The position numbers were made by a program, and so were the translations under genes. From Clostridia bacterium (GTDB lineage Bacteria; Bacillota_A; Clostridia; Christensenellales; Aristaeellaceae), in contig JAGBAU010000084.1 in assembly GCA_017938785.1 (NCBI GenBank), positions 1-8,125 on the forward strand: DNA of 8,125 nt, given 5' to 3'. Below, piece after piece: positions 1 through 7,213 of this stretch. Positions within the stretch are counted from its first letter, which is position 1; each line of letters starts with the position of its first letter. Below the pieces are notes generated by a model. It did no database searches. It was not told where the DNA came from and was given only the letters and a program-made list of their open reading frames with translations.

Positions 1-705
1 CAGGAAATCATCGACCGGGGTAAGCGCATCGTGTTCTTCGGGGGCGCGGGCGTATCCACGGCCTCGGGCATCCCGGATTTCCGGAGCGCAGACGGGCTCT
101 TCCGGCAGAAGTGGGGAGATCTCACGCCGGAGATGATGCTCAGCCAATCCTTCTTCTACCTGCATCCTGCGCAGTTTTTTGAGTTCTACCGGGCGTACAT
201 GCTGCACCCGGAGGCCCGACCCAATGCGGCCCACCGGTTGCTTGCACAGCTGGAGGAAAAGAAGAAGCTGCGCGGCGTGGTGACCCAGAACATCGACGGC
301 CTGCACCGCATGGCGGGCAACCGGCTGGTGTATGAAATCCACGGAAGCGTCCATGAAAACCATTGTATGGACTGCAACCGGGAATACGACCTGAATTGGG
401 TGCTGTCCACCCGGGGCGTGCCGAAGTGCGAAAAGTGCGGCGGCATCGTCAAGCCCAGTGTGGTGCTCTACGGCGAGGGGCTGGAGAAATACACCTGTAT
501 GGGCGCCTGCCGGGAGATTTCCAACTGTGATGTGCTCATCGTGGCGGGAACCAGCCTGGAGGTGGAACCCGCCGCATCCTTCATCGATTACTTCCGGGGC
601 CGGGAGCTGGTGGTCATCAACCGGGAGGAAACGAAGGCGGATGCGCGCGCCACGCTGGTACTGCACGGGGATATTGACGAAATTCTGGGTGAAATCCGGG
701 CATAA
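1..705 (+). CDS. cobB: Sir2-family NAD-dependent protein deacylase (5'-truncated by window edge)
   Basis: Sirtuin that removes acyl groups from protein lysines in the cytoplasm, using NAD+ and releasing nicotinamide and O-acyl-ADP-ribose. The frame is open from the first base, so the start lies upstream; probably only about ten residues are missing. Counting from the first visible codon, the NAD-binding motif GAGVSTASGIPDFRS is at about 15-29, TQNIDGLH at 95-102 and the catalytic His in YEIHG at 114. Four zinc-finger cysteines sit at 122, 125, 143 and 146. KPSVVLYGE and GTSLEVEPAA follow, completing the Rossmann fold. All expected catalytic and zinc residues are present, so the gene looks intact. 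The Tyr-x-x-Arg pair that gives E. coli CobB its desuccinylase activity is not evident: the aligned segment FYRAYM has Tyr where Arg would be, which suggests a plain deacetylase (inference). It is convergent with the next gene and shares its hairpin. Family assignment is secure; the substrate is unknown. Confidence 0.96.
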   Translation, partial: QEIIDRGKRIVFFGGAGVSTASGIPDFRSADGLFRQKWGDLTPEMMLSQSFFYLHPAQFFEFYRAYMLHPEARPNAAHRLLAQLEEKKKLRGVVTQNIDGLHRMAGNRLVYEIHGSVHENHCMDCNREYDLNWVLSTRGVPKCEKCGGIVKPSVVLYGEGLEKYTCMGACREISNCDVLIVAGTSLEVEPAASFIDYFRGRELVVINREETKADARATLVLHGDIDEILGEIRA

Positions 706-733
706 AAAAAGCCGGAACCTGAAAGATTCCGGC
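704..733 (-). terminator. Intrinsic terminator of the membrane-protein gene, shared with the sirtuin gene
   Basis: A 7-bp perfect stem (GCCGGAA at 711-717 with TTCCGGC at 727-733) encloses a 9-nt loop. The seven A residues at 704-710 read as a run of seven U on the minus-strand transcript, directly after the stem, so this is a textbook terminator for the minus-strand gene ending at 746. On the plus strand the stem follows the sirtuin stop codon, which is itself part of the A-run. Only ATTTGC follows it there, so termination in that direction would be weaker. Confidence 0.87.
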
Positions 734-745
734 ATTTGCAGTGAA

Positions 746-2575
746 TTAGTAGGCCTTGATAATGGAAATATCGCCCGTATAGCTTTCAAGGAAGGCTTCA
801 AGCTGGGACTCGAATAGCTCGGAGGAATCCAGGAGCAGGAGGGCGTCGCACTCATAGAGGGCCGTTTCAAAGAATCCGCTCAGATCGTTGTAGAAATCCT
901 TTTCATCCCAGGAACCGGCCAGGAAGAGGCCGTCGTTTTCGGCGATCATGAGGATGTTGGTGGTTTCAAATTCGTATTTGACCTGGTAGTAGTAATTGGC
1001 GTATACGCCGAATCCATCGCTGGAAGGATTGCAGAAGATGAGGAACCTGTCATCATCTTCAAGCTGGTATTCCTCCCGCGCGGCCTTTATTCTGCTGCGC
1101 ATGCTGAAGTAGCCGGTTGTGCGCTTCAGCGGGGAAAGGATCTTCTGGGCCTTCGGAATCGGGTACAGAACCGCAACGGCGAGCATGAATGCCATGCAGC
1201 CGGCAACGAGCACGGAATAGAGCCTTGGCAGGGGCATGCCTTCCCTGCCCCAGAAGAGGAAGAAGACTATCGCGGTGAGGCCCATCAGGAAGGTGGTGCC
1301 TGTGCCGTTGTATCGCCAGAAGCTTGCGGCCATCAGCGCTTCCTCTTCCGGCATGGAGAACAGGTACATGCCGCACAGCAGGATGAACCAGATTCCATAG
1401 ACCGCAGCGCAGGCAAGCAATGCGCGCCAATATTTGCGCAATTCCCCGCGGTGGGAGGGAACCGCCAGGCAGCCGTAGGCAATCATGCCTGCACAGCCGA
1501 GGGTGAAAGCCAGGGTGAAGATCTGGTCCAGGGAGAAGCCGAACAGCCTCTGAACCAGAACCTTCAGAATCTGAACGGCAACGGTTGCGCCCTTTGCGGA
1601 AAGCTCATGGGCATAGGCGCTGATGGATATGGCATGCTTGGATTCCAGCGCCGCCGGGAAGCTCAGGCGAATGTGGAGTATCCAGAGCAGATAGGCGCAT
1701 ACGAAGCCCAGGATACACCCGATGCCGGTTTTCCATGCGGCGGAGCGCTTTCCGCCCCGGCGCTGAATATTCCAGGCCAGGCATATGGAGGCGATAAAGC
1801 CGAAAAACATGCCGCTGTTTTTGATGTATACGACGGCGATCATGCCGGGTATGGCGCTCAGCAGGGCATACTTTGTGTTGTTTCGGTAGTATGCAATGGA
1901 AGCAATTATGCCGATGCCGAAGAAGGCCAGCGTTGCATCCACCTGGAGCGTGAGCATATTCCGGAAGTGATGGAAGAGGAATACGAACAACGCGGTTCCA
2001 ATGATATAGCCGGATTTGCGTTTTTCGGAAATCAGCGAGAAAACCGGCAAAAACAGGGGCGCAAGCAGGAAGTTGGAGGCCACAAAATACAGGCCCTCGT
2101 GGTTGGCGATGGTTTTGCAGACGTAGTAGATAAACGAAGCGGCGCCCAGGGGATAGGACTGGAAGAATACATAGGTGGCGTTCTTATCCGGGAAGGCGTC
2201 ATGGCGCAGCAGATGGCGGGCGACGAGGCCCCAATGGGAGATATCATCGTTGCTGTTCAGGGGGCAGAAGTAAAAGCGCCAGACGAGGAAGCAACAGAAG
2301 GCTCCCATGGCGGCGATCAGGCCGAAATCCGGCTTCCGGCGCCGAACCAGGTAGCTGTAAACCAGGCCGATGAAGCCGAGGGCATAGATGGCCCAGAAGG
2401 CAATTTCCAGAATCCGCAGCATGCCCGAAATCATCAGGACGACGATGACGCCTGATGAAACGATATACGGGGCAATGAAGCGGTTGATATTAAAGACGGT
2501 GCGTACGCTGGCGCAGAGACCTATAAAGGAGAGGGCCAGGAGCAGTGCGCGTACCAGCAAAACAACGATATCCAA
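746..2575 (-). CDS. Polytopic membrane protein, probable GT-C-type (ArnT/PMT-like) glycosyltransferase
   Basis: A protein of about 609 residues with roughly 11-13 hydrophobic segments over its first 475 residues, followed by a soluble C-terminal domain of about 115 residues. I do not recognise a named family. Counting from the upstream ATG at 2590, the first large loop carries a paired-acid motif NDDISHW at 114-120. GT-C glycosyltransferases keep their metal- or lipid-phosphate-sugar-binding acids in the equivalent place. SFWRYNGTG at 423-431 looks like a later active-site loop. The role is therefore inferred: moving a sugar from a polyprenyl-phosphate carrier onto a cell-surface acceptor. 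The C-terminal region (about 500-614) is rich in Asp, Glu, Phe and Tyr. I place the start at the TTG at 2573-2575 because GGAGGG (2588-2583) lies 7 nt before it. The in-frame ATG at 2588-2590 has no ribosome binding site and sits only about 8 nt after the predicted transcription start. The gene is alone in its transcription unit and divergent from the sugar-sensor genes. Confidence 0.8.
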   Translation of the reverse strand: MDIVVLLVRALLLALSFIGLCASVRTVFNINRFIAPYIVSSGVIVVLMISGMLRILEIAFWAIYALGFIGLVYSYLVRRRKPDFGLIAAMGAFCCFLVWRFYFCPLNSNDDISHWGLVARHLLRHDAFPDKNATYVFFQSYPLGAASFIYYVCKTIANHEGLYFVASNFLLAPLFLPVFSLISEKRKSGYIIGTALFVFLFHHFRNMLTLQVDATLAFFGIGIIASIAYYRNNTKYALLSAIPGMIAVVYIKNSGMFFGFIASICLAWNIQRRGGKRSAAWKTGIGCILGFVCAYLLWILHIRLSFPAALESKHAISISAYAHELSAKGATVAVQILKVLVQRLFGFSLDQIFTLAFTLGCAGMIAYGCLAVPSHRGELRKYWRALLACAAVYGIWFILLCGMYLFSMPEEEALMAASFWRYNGTGTTFLMGLTAIVFFLFWGREGMPLPRLYSVLVAGCMAFMLAVAVLYPIPKAQKILSPLKRTTGYFSMRSRIKAAREEYQLEDDDRFLIFCNPSSDGFGVYANYYYQVKYEFETTNILMIAENDGLFLAGSWDEKDFYNDLSGFFETALYECDALLLLDSSELFESQLEAFLESYTGDISIIKAY

Positions 2576-2597
2576 TGAGTATCCCTCCATTGACTGA

Positions 2598-2633
2598 TAC
2601 TAGCATTATACGTTTCGGGGAGAAAAGTGTCAA
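2598..2633 (-). promoter_or_regulatory. Perfect-consensus sigma-A promoter of the membrane-protein gene
   Basis: Read on the minus strand, TTGACA (2633-2628), a 17-nt spacer, then TATAAT (2610-2605): both hexamers and the spacing match the vegetative consensus exactly. Transcription would begin near 2598. That leaves about 8 nt before the ATG at 2590 and about 23 nt, including GGAGGG, before the TTG at 2575. It implies strong, largely activator-independent expression unless a repressor acts here. Confidence 0.85.
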
Positions 2634-2646
2634 GAAACACAAAGAG

Positions 2647-2674
2647 TGGACGGGATTTGCAGATGTGCTATAAT
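2647..2674 (+). promoter_or_regulatory. Extended -10 promoter for the sugar-binding lipoprotein / kinase operon
   Basis: TGCTATAAT at 2666-2674 is a perfect -10 hexamer with an extended TGn element. TGGACG at 2647-2652 is a possible -35 (4 of 6 matches) at 16-nt spacing. The start point would be near 2681, giving a leader of about 60 nt. It lies back to back with the minus-strand promoter, with 13 bp between the two -35 boxes, so one regulator bound here could affect both directions. Confidence 0.7.
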
Positions 2675-2739
2675 GGGTTTGGAACGGGATGCTTTCAACC
2701 CGGAGAACCATAAAACCTGAGATAAAAGGGTGAGGATAC

Positions 2740-3717
2740 ATGAAAAGGATATTGATTATGCTGCTTTTGCTGTGCCTGTTGGCGGGCTGCGGCGCGTCCG
2801 GGGGCGGGAATGAGGAAACCGCCGGGGAACAGCAGTCCCTGCTGCTGGGCTTTTCCCAGCTGGGCTGGGAGAGCGCATGGCGGCTGGCGAACACGGAATC
2901 CATCAAATCCGCGGCCGAGGAGGCCGGGGTTTCGCTGATGTACGAAAACGCCGAGCAGAAGCAGGATCGTCAAATTAAGGCCATCCGCTCCTTCATTGCC
3001 TACCAGGTGGACGTGATAGCCTTTTCGCCCATCGTGGAAAACGGCTGGGACAACGTGCTGCAGGAGGCGAAGGACGCGGGTATCCCCGTGCTGACCACCG
3101 ACCGCATGATTCACACCGAGGACGAGAGCCTGTACGCGGGCTTTATCGGTTCGGACTTCCGCCAGGAGGGCGTGAGCTCCGGTGAATTCCTGATCGAGAA
3201 GATGAAGCGGGACGGCCTGACCGATCTGAACATCGTGGAGCTTTCCGGCACCATCGATTCTACGCCCATGCTCCAGCGTGCCGAGGGCTTCCGGGAAGCC
3301 ATCGCGGGCGTGGAGGGGTTGACGCTCATCGATTCCATGTCCGGCGATTTCCTGCGTCCCAAGGGACGGGAGTGCATGAAGGCTCTGCTGGAGAAACATG
3401 AAAAGATCGACGTGCTCTATTCCCACAACGACGCCATGACCCTGGGCGCCATCTCCGCCATGGAGGAGGCGGGAATCGAGCCAGGCAAGGATATCATCAT
3501 CATCACCGTGGACGGCGAACAGGCGGCGGTGGACCTGCTCAAGGAGGGCAAGGTCAACTGCGTGGTGGAATGCAAGCCCCAGATCGGTGAAACTGTGATG
3601 GAACTGGCCAAGAAGCTGGCCGCCGGGGAGAAGATTCCCCGCAACACCTACTCTGAGGAGCAAGTGTTCACCGAATTCGATGAAAACCTGGACGCCATCG
3701 CGCCCAGGGGTTACTGA
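2740..3717 (+). CDS. Sugar-binding lipoprotein, YtfQ/RbsB type, probable sensor subunit
   Basis: A 325-residue extracytoplasmic sugar-binding protein of the type I periplasmic-binding fold, closest in pattern to the galactofuranose-binding protein YtfQ. A short hydrophobic signal ends in the lipobox LAGC, with the lipidated Cys at 17 followed by a Gly/Ser-rich linker, so it should be membrane-anchored. Family motifs are FSQLGWESAWR (38-48), EQKQDRQIKAIRSF (72-85) and NGW (101-103). Residues aligning with ribose-binding-protein ligand contacts are Asp121-Arg122, Arg180, Asn230-Asp231 and Asp258. The C-terminus ends in GY, as YtfQ does. The ATG has AAGGGTGAGG just upstream. The histidine kinase begins 1 nt after the stop, and no ABC ATPase or permease gene follows, so I infer it presents sugar to the kinase rather than to an importer. 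It is paralogous to the protein at 7359. The exact ligand (galactofuranose, galactose or another sugar) is not readable from sequence. Confidence 0.92.
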   Translation: MKRILIMLLLLCLLAGCGASGGGNEETAGEQQSLLLGFSQLGWESAWRLANTESIKSAAEEAGVSLMYENAEQKQDRQIKAIRSFIAYQVDVIAFSPIVENGWDNVLQEAKDAGIPVLTTDRMIHTEDESLYAGFIGSDFRQEGVSSGEFLIEKMKRDGLTDLNIVELSGTIDSTPMLQRAEGFREAIAGVEGLTLIDSMSGDFLRPKGRECMKALLEKHEKIDVLYSHNDAMTLGAISAMEEAGIEPGKDIIIITVDGEQAAVDLLKEGKVNCVVECKPQIGETVMELAKKLAAGEKIPRNTYSEEQVFTEFDENLDAIAPRGY

Positions 3718-3718
3718 T

Positions 3719-5179
3719 ATGCGCGGCCTGATGGACCGGCTGCTCTCCCGGCTGAGCGCAGGAGAGAGCATCTCCGGCCGGCTTCGCACCGCGTTCATGA
3801 TCCTGATCGTGCTGCTGCTCATACCTGCGGTGGTCAGCGTCAGCATGATGCTCTATTACGCCCAGAGCTACCACGGCGTTATCCGCCAGGTGGAGCGGGT
3901 TTCCTCGCTGAAGCCGCTGGTGCAGACCCAGATCGGCGATGAGATGTGGTATGTGGTGGCCGGCCACAAGAGCTTTGACGGCGGAGACCAGTATGCCATG
4001 ATCGAGCATGTCAATACAGAGATCGACACCCTGGCCCGGTCTGCGGATCCGGACAACGTGACCTCCCTGGAGGTTGCCCGGCGCACCATGAATACCCTGG
4101 TGAATTACATCGACCGCATGGGCGAACTGATCCGCACGGAGCAGTCCATCGCCGAGAGCGAGGCCCTGCTGGAGGAGGTTCGCAATGTTTCCTCCCTGGT
4201 GGCGGACATGCTGGCGGAATACGCCGACAGCGAAATCGGCCTGGCGGCCCAGGCCAGCAACCGGCTGCAATCTACGCTTACGGTGGTGACGGTGCTGCTG
4301 GTGGCGCTGCTGGCGGTGACCCTGGTGTTCTCCATTCTGGCCCAGAGGTCCCTGACCCATGCCATCCACAAGCCCATCACCCGCCTGGAGCGCTTCGCCG
4401 GAGAGCTGGCGGGCGGCGATTTGCAGGCCCGCGCGCCGGAAACGTCGGTGACGGAGCTGCATGAATTGACCGAGAGTTTGAACTCCATGGCGGGCAGACT
4501 GCAGGGGCTGATCGATGAAAACCGCCGGGAGCAGGAGAACCTGAAAAAGAGTGAGCTGCGCGCCCTGCAGGCCCAGATCAATCCTCACTTCCTGTACAAC
4601 ACCCTGGACGCCATCGTCTGGCTGGCGGAGGCGGGCCAGAGCAAAGAGGTTATCCATATCACCCGGGCGCTGTCGGACTTCTTCCGCATCTCCCTGAGCC
4701 AGGGCAAGGACTGGATTCCTTTGTCCGAGGAGATCAAGCATCTCACCGGATACCTGACCATCCAGAAGATCCGCTACAGGGACATCCTGGACTACGAAAT
4801 CGAGATTCCTGAGGAGCTGTACCACATCCAGGTGCTCAAGCTGGTGCTGCAGCCTTTGGTGGAAAACGCCATCTACCACGGCGTAAAGCACCGCCGCGGC
4901 CGCGGACTTGTGAAGGTTTCGGGCTGTATCGAGGGCGGCATGCTGGTGCTGCAGGTTCAGGACAACGGCGCGGGCATGACGGCGGAACGCCTGGAACAGG
5001 TGCGCCGGGGCCTGGACGCCGACAGCGGCGAGAGCGCCGGCTACGGCCTGTTCAACGTGAACAAGCGCATCCAGCTCTATTACAACCTGCCCCAGGGCAT
5101 CGAAATTGAAAGCGCGCAGGGCCAGGGCACCGTTGTGAGCCTGAAGGTGCCGGTGCGCGATATCGGACTGTATAACTGA
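3719..5179 (+). CDS. YesM-type sensor histidine kinase
   Basis: A 486-residue membrane kinase that should phosphorylate the AraC-type response regulator at 5575. Order of parts: transmembrane helix at about 24-48, an extracytoplasmic, helix-rich region of about 140 residues (49-187), a second transmembrane helix at 188-210, a HAMP linker (about 209-262), a His_kinase domain with QINPHFLYN and phospho-acceptor His290, then an HATPase domain. The ATPase domain shows the N-box LQPLVENAIYHG (Asn383), DNGAGM (415-420) and GYGLFNV (441-447), so all catalytic boxes are intact. An earlier in-frame ATG at 3680 lies inside the lipoprotein gene. I prefer 3719 because AGGGG (3706-3710) precedes it by 8 nt and it leaves a 1-nt gap to the upstream stop, a translationally coupled arrangement. 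The small sensor region has no recognisable sugar-binding fold of its own, which fits sensing through the partner lipoprotein (inference). Confidence 0.94.
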   Translation: MRGLMDRLLSRLSAGESISGRLRTAFMILIVLLLIPAVVSVSMMLYYAQSYHGVIRQVERVSSLKPLVQTQIGDEMWYVVAGHKSFDGGDQYAMIEHVNTEIDTLARSADPDNVTSLEVARRTMNTLVNYIDRMGELIRTEQSIAESEALLEEVRNVSSLVADMLAEYADSEIGLAAQASNRLQSTLTVVTVLLVALLAVTLVFSILAQRSLTHAIHKPITRLERFAGELAGGDLQARAPETSVTELHELTESLNSMAGRLQGLIDENRREQENLKKSELRALQAQINPHFLYNTLDAIVWLAEAGQSKEVIHITRALSDFFRISLSQGKDWIPLSEEIKHLTGYLTIQKIRYRDILDYEIEIPEELYHIQVLKLVLQPLVENAIYHGVKHRRGRGLVKVSGCIEGGMLVLQVQDNGAGMTAERLEQVRRGLDADSGESAGYGLFNVNKRIQLYYNLPQGIEIESAQGQGTVVSLKVPVRDIGLYN

Positions 5180-5191
5180 ATATGTTTTGCG

Positions 5192-5224
5192 GGAGCCGTT
5201 CCATTCGGAATGGCTTCTTTTATT
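5192..5224 (+). terminator. Intrinsic terminator after the kinase gene
   Basis: An 11-pair stem, GGAGCCGTTCC (5192-5202) with GGAATGGCTTC (5207-5217), including three G-U pairs, closes a 4-nt ATTC loop. TTTTATT follows directly. It begins 12 nt after the kinase stop codon and separates the lipoprotein/kinase unit from the regulator unit. Confidence 0.85.
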
Positions 5225-5242
5225 GTGGATATATACACAATA
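5221..5242. promoter_or_regulatory. Near-perfect 22-bp palindrome, candidate operator
   Basis: The half-sites TATTGTGgATA (5221-5231) and TATaCACAATA (5232-5242) pair at 10 of 11 positions; only G5228/A5235 fails. The site ends at the -35 region of the promoter for the small regulator and overlaps the last bases of the preceding terminator. The position fits an operator, possibly for the adjacent Cro/C1-type protein acting on its own promoter. Which protein binds is inference. Confidence 0.55.
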
Positions 5243-5269
5243 TGTTTCCCCGGGTTTCTTTTCTATAAT
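5241..5269 (+). promoter_or_regulatory. Promoter of the small regulator / response-regulator unit
   Basis: TATAAT at 5264-5269 is a perfect -10 hexamer. The base window 17 nt upstream, TATGTT at 5241-5246, is a poor -35 match. A perfect -10 with a weak -35 next to a palindrome suggests a regulated promoter. The transcription start would be near 5276, giving a leader of about 37 nt before the ATG at 5313. Confidence 0.65.
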
Positions 5270-5312
5270 GAGCATAGAAGTATAAGGGAAATATTAAAGG
5301 CGGTGATACAGG

Positions 5313-5513
5313 ATGATCGATTACAGCCCGCTTTGGAAGACGATGCAGGAAAGAGGCGTCACCCAGTATCAGCTGCTGAAAAACGGCATTGATAACAAGA
5401 CCCTGGATTCCCTGAAGAAGGGAAAGAACATTACATTGATTACTCTGGAAAAACTCTGTTTGATCATCGGCTGTACCCCCAACGATGTCGTTCAGTTTCT
5501 GGATGATGAATGA
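5313..5513 (+). CDS. Small Cro/C1-type (XRE-family) helix-turn-helix regulator
   Basis: A 66-residue cytoplasmic DNA-binding protein that is essentially only the helix-turn-helix fold. VTQYQLLKNGIDNKTLDSLKKG (16-37, split between the two HTH helices) includes the turn and the recognition helix around Asn28-Lys35. ITLEKLCLIIGCTPNDVV, starting at about residue 43, is the typical fourth and fifth helix ending of this family (HTH_26-like). The ribosome binding site GGCGGTGA lies about 6 nt before the ATG at 5313. There is no effector or protease domain, so control would come through dimerisation or protein level. It sits between the kinase and its response regulator, 61 nt before the latter and without a terminator in between, so the two are probably co-transcribed. 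Autoregulation through the palindrome at 5221-5242 is likely but unproven. Confidence 0.85.
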   Translation: MIDYSPLWKTMQERGVTQYQLLKNGIDNKTLDSLKKGKNITLITLEKLCLIIGCTPNDVVQFLDDE

Positions 5514-5574
5514 TTGGGTGCACAGCTTTTTCATTGATTACAAGATACGTGCCGTGTGAGGAAAAGGAGCAGCG

Positions 5575-7167
5575 ATGTACAAGGTATTTCTGGTGGACGA
5601 TGAAATCGTCGTGCGGGAGGGCATACGTTCCAACTTCCCCTGGGAAGAGACGGATTTCGTGCTGGCCGGTGAAGCGCCGGACGGTGAAATCGCCCTGTCC
5701 ATGCTGCAGGACGTGAAGCCGGATATCCTGATCACCGATATCCGCATGCCCTTCATGGATGGTCTGGAGCTCTGCCGCCAGGTGAGCCGCACCATGCCCT
5801 GGGTGTATATCATCATCCTCAGCGGCTACGATGATTTTGCCTATGCGCGGGAGGCCATCTCCCTGGGCGTCATCGAATACCTGCTCAAGCCCGTCAGCGG
5901 ACAGGAGCTGCGGGGCGTACTGGAGCGCATCGCCCTGCGCATCCAGGAGGACAAGCGCCGCCAGGCCAGCTTCCTGGCCTACCGCGAACAGATGGCCGCG
6001 TCCAGCCGCATCCTGAAGGAAAAGCTGCTCACCGAGCTCTACGGCGGCGCCAACTATGAGCGCGTGCTCAAGAGCGCCCGCTCCATGCAGATGAACCTGC
6101 TGGCCAACCACTACCTGGTGATGATGCTCTCCCCTTCGCCTGAACCGGAATCCGAGGCGGATATGATCACCGCCCAGGGGGTACTGGAACGCCTGGCGGA
6201 GGGCAGCGGAGGAACGGCCCACCTGTGCAAGAGCTTCTTCGGCGGCGATATGGGTTTTGTGCTGCTGGTGATGGGCGACAACCCCGCCGACCTGGAGGAA
6301 CGTGCCTACGGCCTGGCCCAGTCCGCCAGATACGATGTGGAGCGGTCTACGGGCGTCAAGCTGCTGGTGGCCATCGGCGAGGATGTGGAGAGCCTGAAGG
6401 ACATCTCCAAATCCCTGCACAAGGCCCGGGAAATCCTGGAAAAGCTGCGCGCAGGCAAGGCGGAAAACGATCCGCGCCGCATCATGGGCGTTCAGGATAT
6501 GGGCCGGGAGGAAATTTCCCTGCCGGATATGGATGCAGCGCCCATTACTGAACAGCTGAAATATGCCACCCTGGGAGATGTGGACGCCATCCTGGATAAG
6601 TATGTGGCGGGCATGGGCGACGCAGCCGCACAGTCCGTGATGATGGCCAACTACTTCTTCGTGGAAATCATGCTGGCCGCCAGCCGCATGGTGCGCGACA
6701 GCCAGGGCGTGCCCCAGGAGGTCATCCCTGAGGCCTTCCGCGCCCAGAATTCCCTGCTGACCGTGGACGAGGTGCTGCCCCTGTGCCGGGACATGCTCCA
6801 GCGCGCCATCGCCTTCCGGGATTCCCGGGGCTCGGCCCGCTACGGCAGCGTGATTCGCAAGGCCCAGGCCTTCATCGCCGAGCATTACGCCGATTCCAAT
6901 GTGACCCTTCACGATGTGGCCAGCCATGTGGCCCTGTCCAACAACCATTTCTGCACCGTGTTCTCCCAGGAGACGGGCGAAACCTTCACCGAATACCTCA
7001 CCGCCGTGCGCATCTCCAGGGCGAAGGAGCTGCTTTCCGCCACCAATATGCGCACCAGCGATATTGCCTATGCCGTGGGCTACAACGATCCCCACTACTT
7101 CAGCTACCTGTTCAAAAAGAACACCGGCCTCTCTCCCAGGGATTACCGCAAGGATGAGGGCCGCTGA
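5575..7167 (+). CDS. YesN-type response regulator with AraC DNA-binding domain
   Basis: A 530-residue transcription factor that partners the YesM-type kinase. The receiver domain (about 1-120) has acidic residues Asp8 and Asp9, phospho-acceptor Asp55 in TDIRMP, Ser83 and Lys105 in LLKP. A long middle region (about 130-420) of the kind common in YesN proteins follows. The C-terminal AraC domain (about 428-527) has two helix-turn-helix units: VTLHDVASHVALSNNHFC, from about 443, and TSDIAYAVGYNDPHYFSYLF, from about 494. It ends in the family signature TGLSPRDYR. AAGGAG lies 5 nt before the ATG at 5575. Full length and all key residues are intact. By family precedent it binds direct repeats upstream of transport genes. 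The obvious target is the promoter at about 7308 in front of the second sugar-binding protein; this is inference from position. Confidence 0.95.
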   Translation: MYKVFLVDDEIVVREGIRSNFPWEETDFVLAGEAPDGEIALSMLQDVKPDILITDIRMPFMDGLELCRQVSRTMPWVYIIILSGYDDFAYAREAISLGVIEYLLKPVSGQELRGVLERIALRIQEDKRRQASFLAYREQMAASSRILKEKLLTELYGGANYERVLKSARSMQMNLLANHYLVMMLSPSPEPESEADMITAQGVLERLAEGSGGTAHLCKSFFGGDMGFVLLVMGDNPADLEERAYGLAQSARYDVERSTGVKLLVAIGEDVESLKDISKSLHKAREILEKLRAGKAENDPRRIMGVQDMGREEISLPDMDAAPITEQLKYATLGDVDAILDKYVAGMGDAAAQSVMMANYFFVEIMLAASRMVRDSQGVPQEVIPEAFRAQNSLLTVDEVLPLCRDMLQRAIAFRDSRGSARYGSVIRKAQAFIAEHYADSNVTLHDVASHVALSNNHFCTVFSQETGETFTEYLTAVRISRAKELLSATNMRTSDIAYAVGYNDPHYFSYLFKKNTGLSPRDYRKDEGR

Positions 7168-7213
7168 GGCAGAAACCGGAAAATAATTAACTTTTCCAAG
7201 AAAAAAACACACA

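Noticed and set aside
1451..2455. Plus-strand open frame opposite the membrane-protein gene
   Set aside because: Its translation is hydrophilic, rich in Gly, Glu and Gln and without motifs. The minus strand has the promoter, ribosome binding site, membrane-protein composition and terminator.
2675..2701. GGGTT/AACCC inverted repeat in the leader of the lipoprotein operon as a riboswitch or attenuator
   Set aside because: Only 5 bp with a 17-nt loop, no terminator-like alternative structure and no known aptamer motif. The leader is about 60 nt, too short for most riboswitches.
3680..3718. Upstream ATG as the start of the histidine kinase
   Set aside because: It would overlap the lipoprotein gene by 38 nt and lacks a good ribosome binding site. 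The ATG at 3719 has AGGGG at suitable spacing and a 1-nt gap to the preceding stop.
3668..5275. Long open frame on the minus strand opposite the histidine kinase gene
   Set aside because: It is a mirror of the GC-rich codon pattern of the kinase gene. Its translation is low-complexity, rich in His, Gln, Leu and Ala with no family motifs, while the plus strand encodes an intact kinase.
5514..5574. Separate promoter for the response regulator
   Set aside because: No convincing -10 hexamer in the 61-nt gap. Co-transcription with the small regulator is simpler.
5464..7212. Open frame of over 500 codons on the minus strand opposite the response-regulator gene
   Set aside because: Same antisense artefact: its translation is rich in His, Gly and Gln, has no recognisable domain, and lies entirely across a complete receiver-AraC gene.
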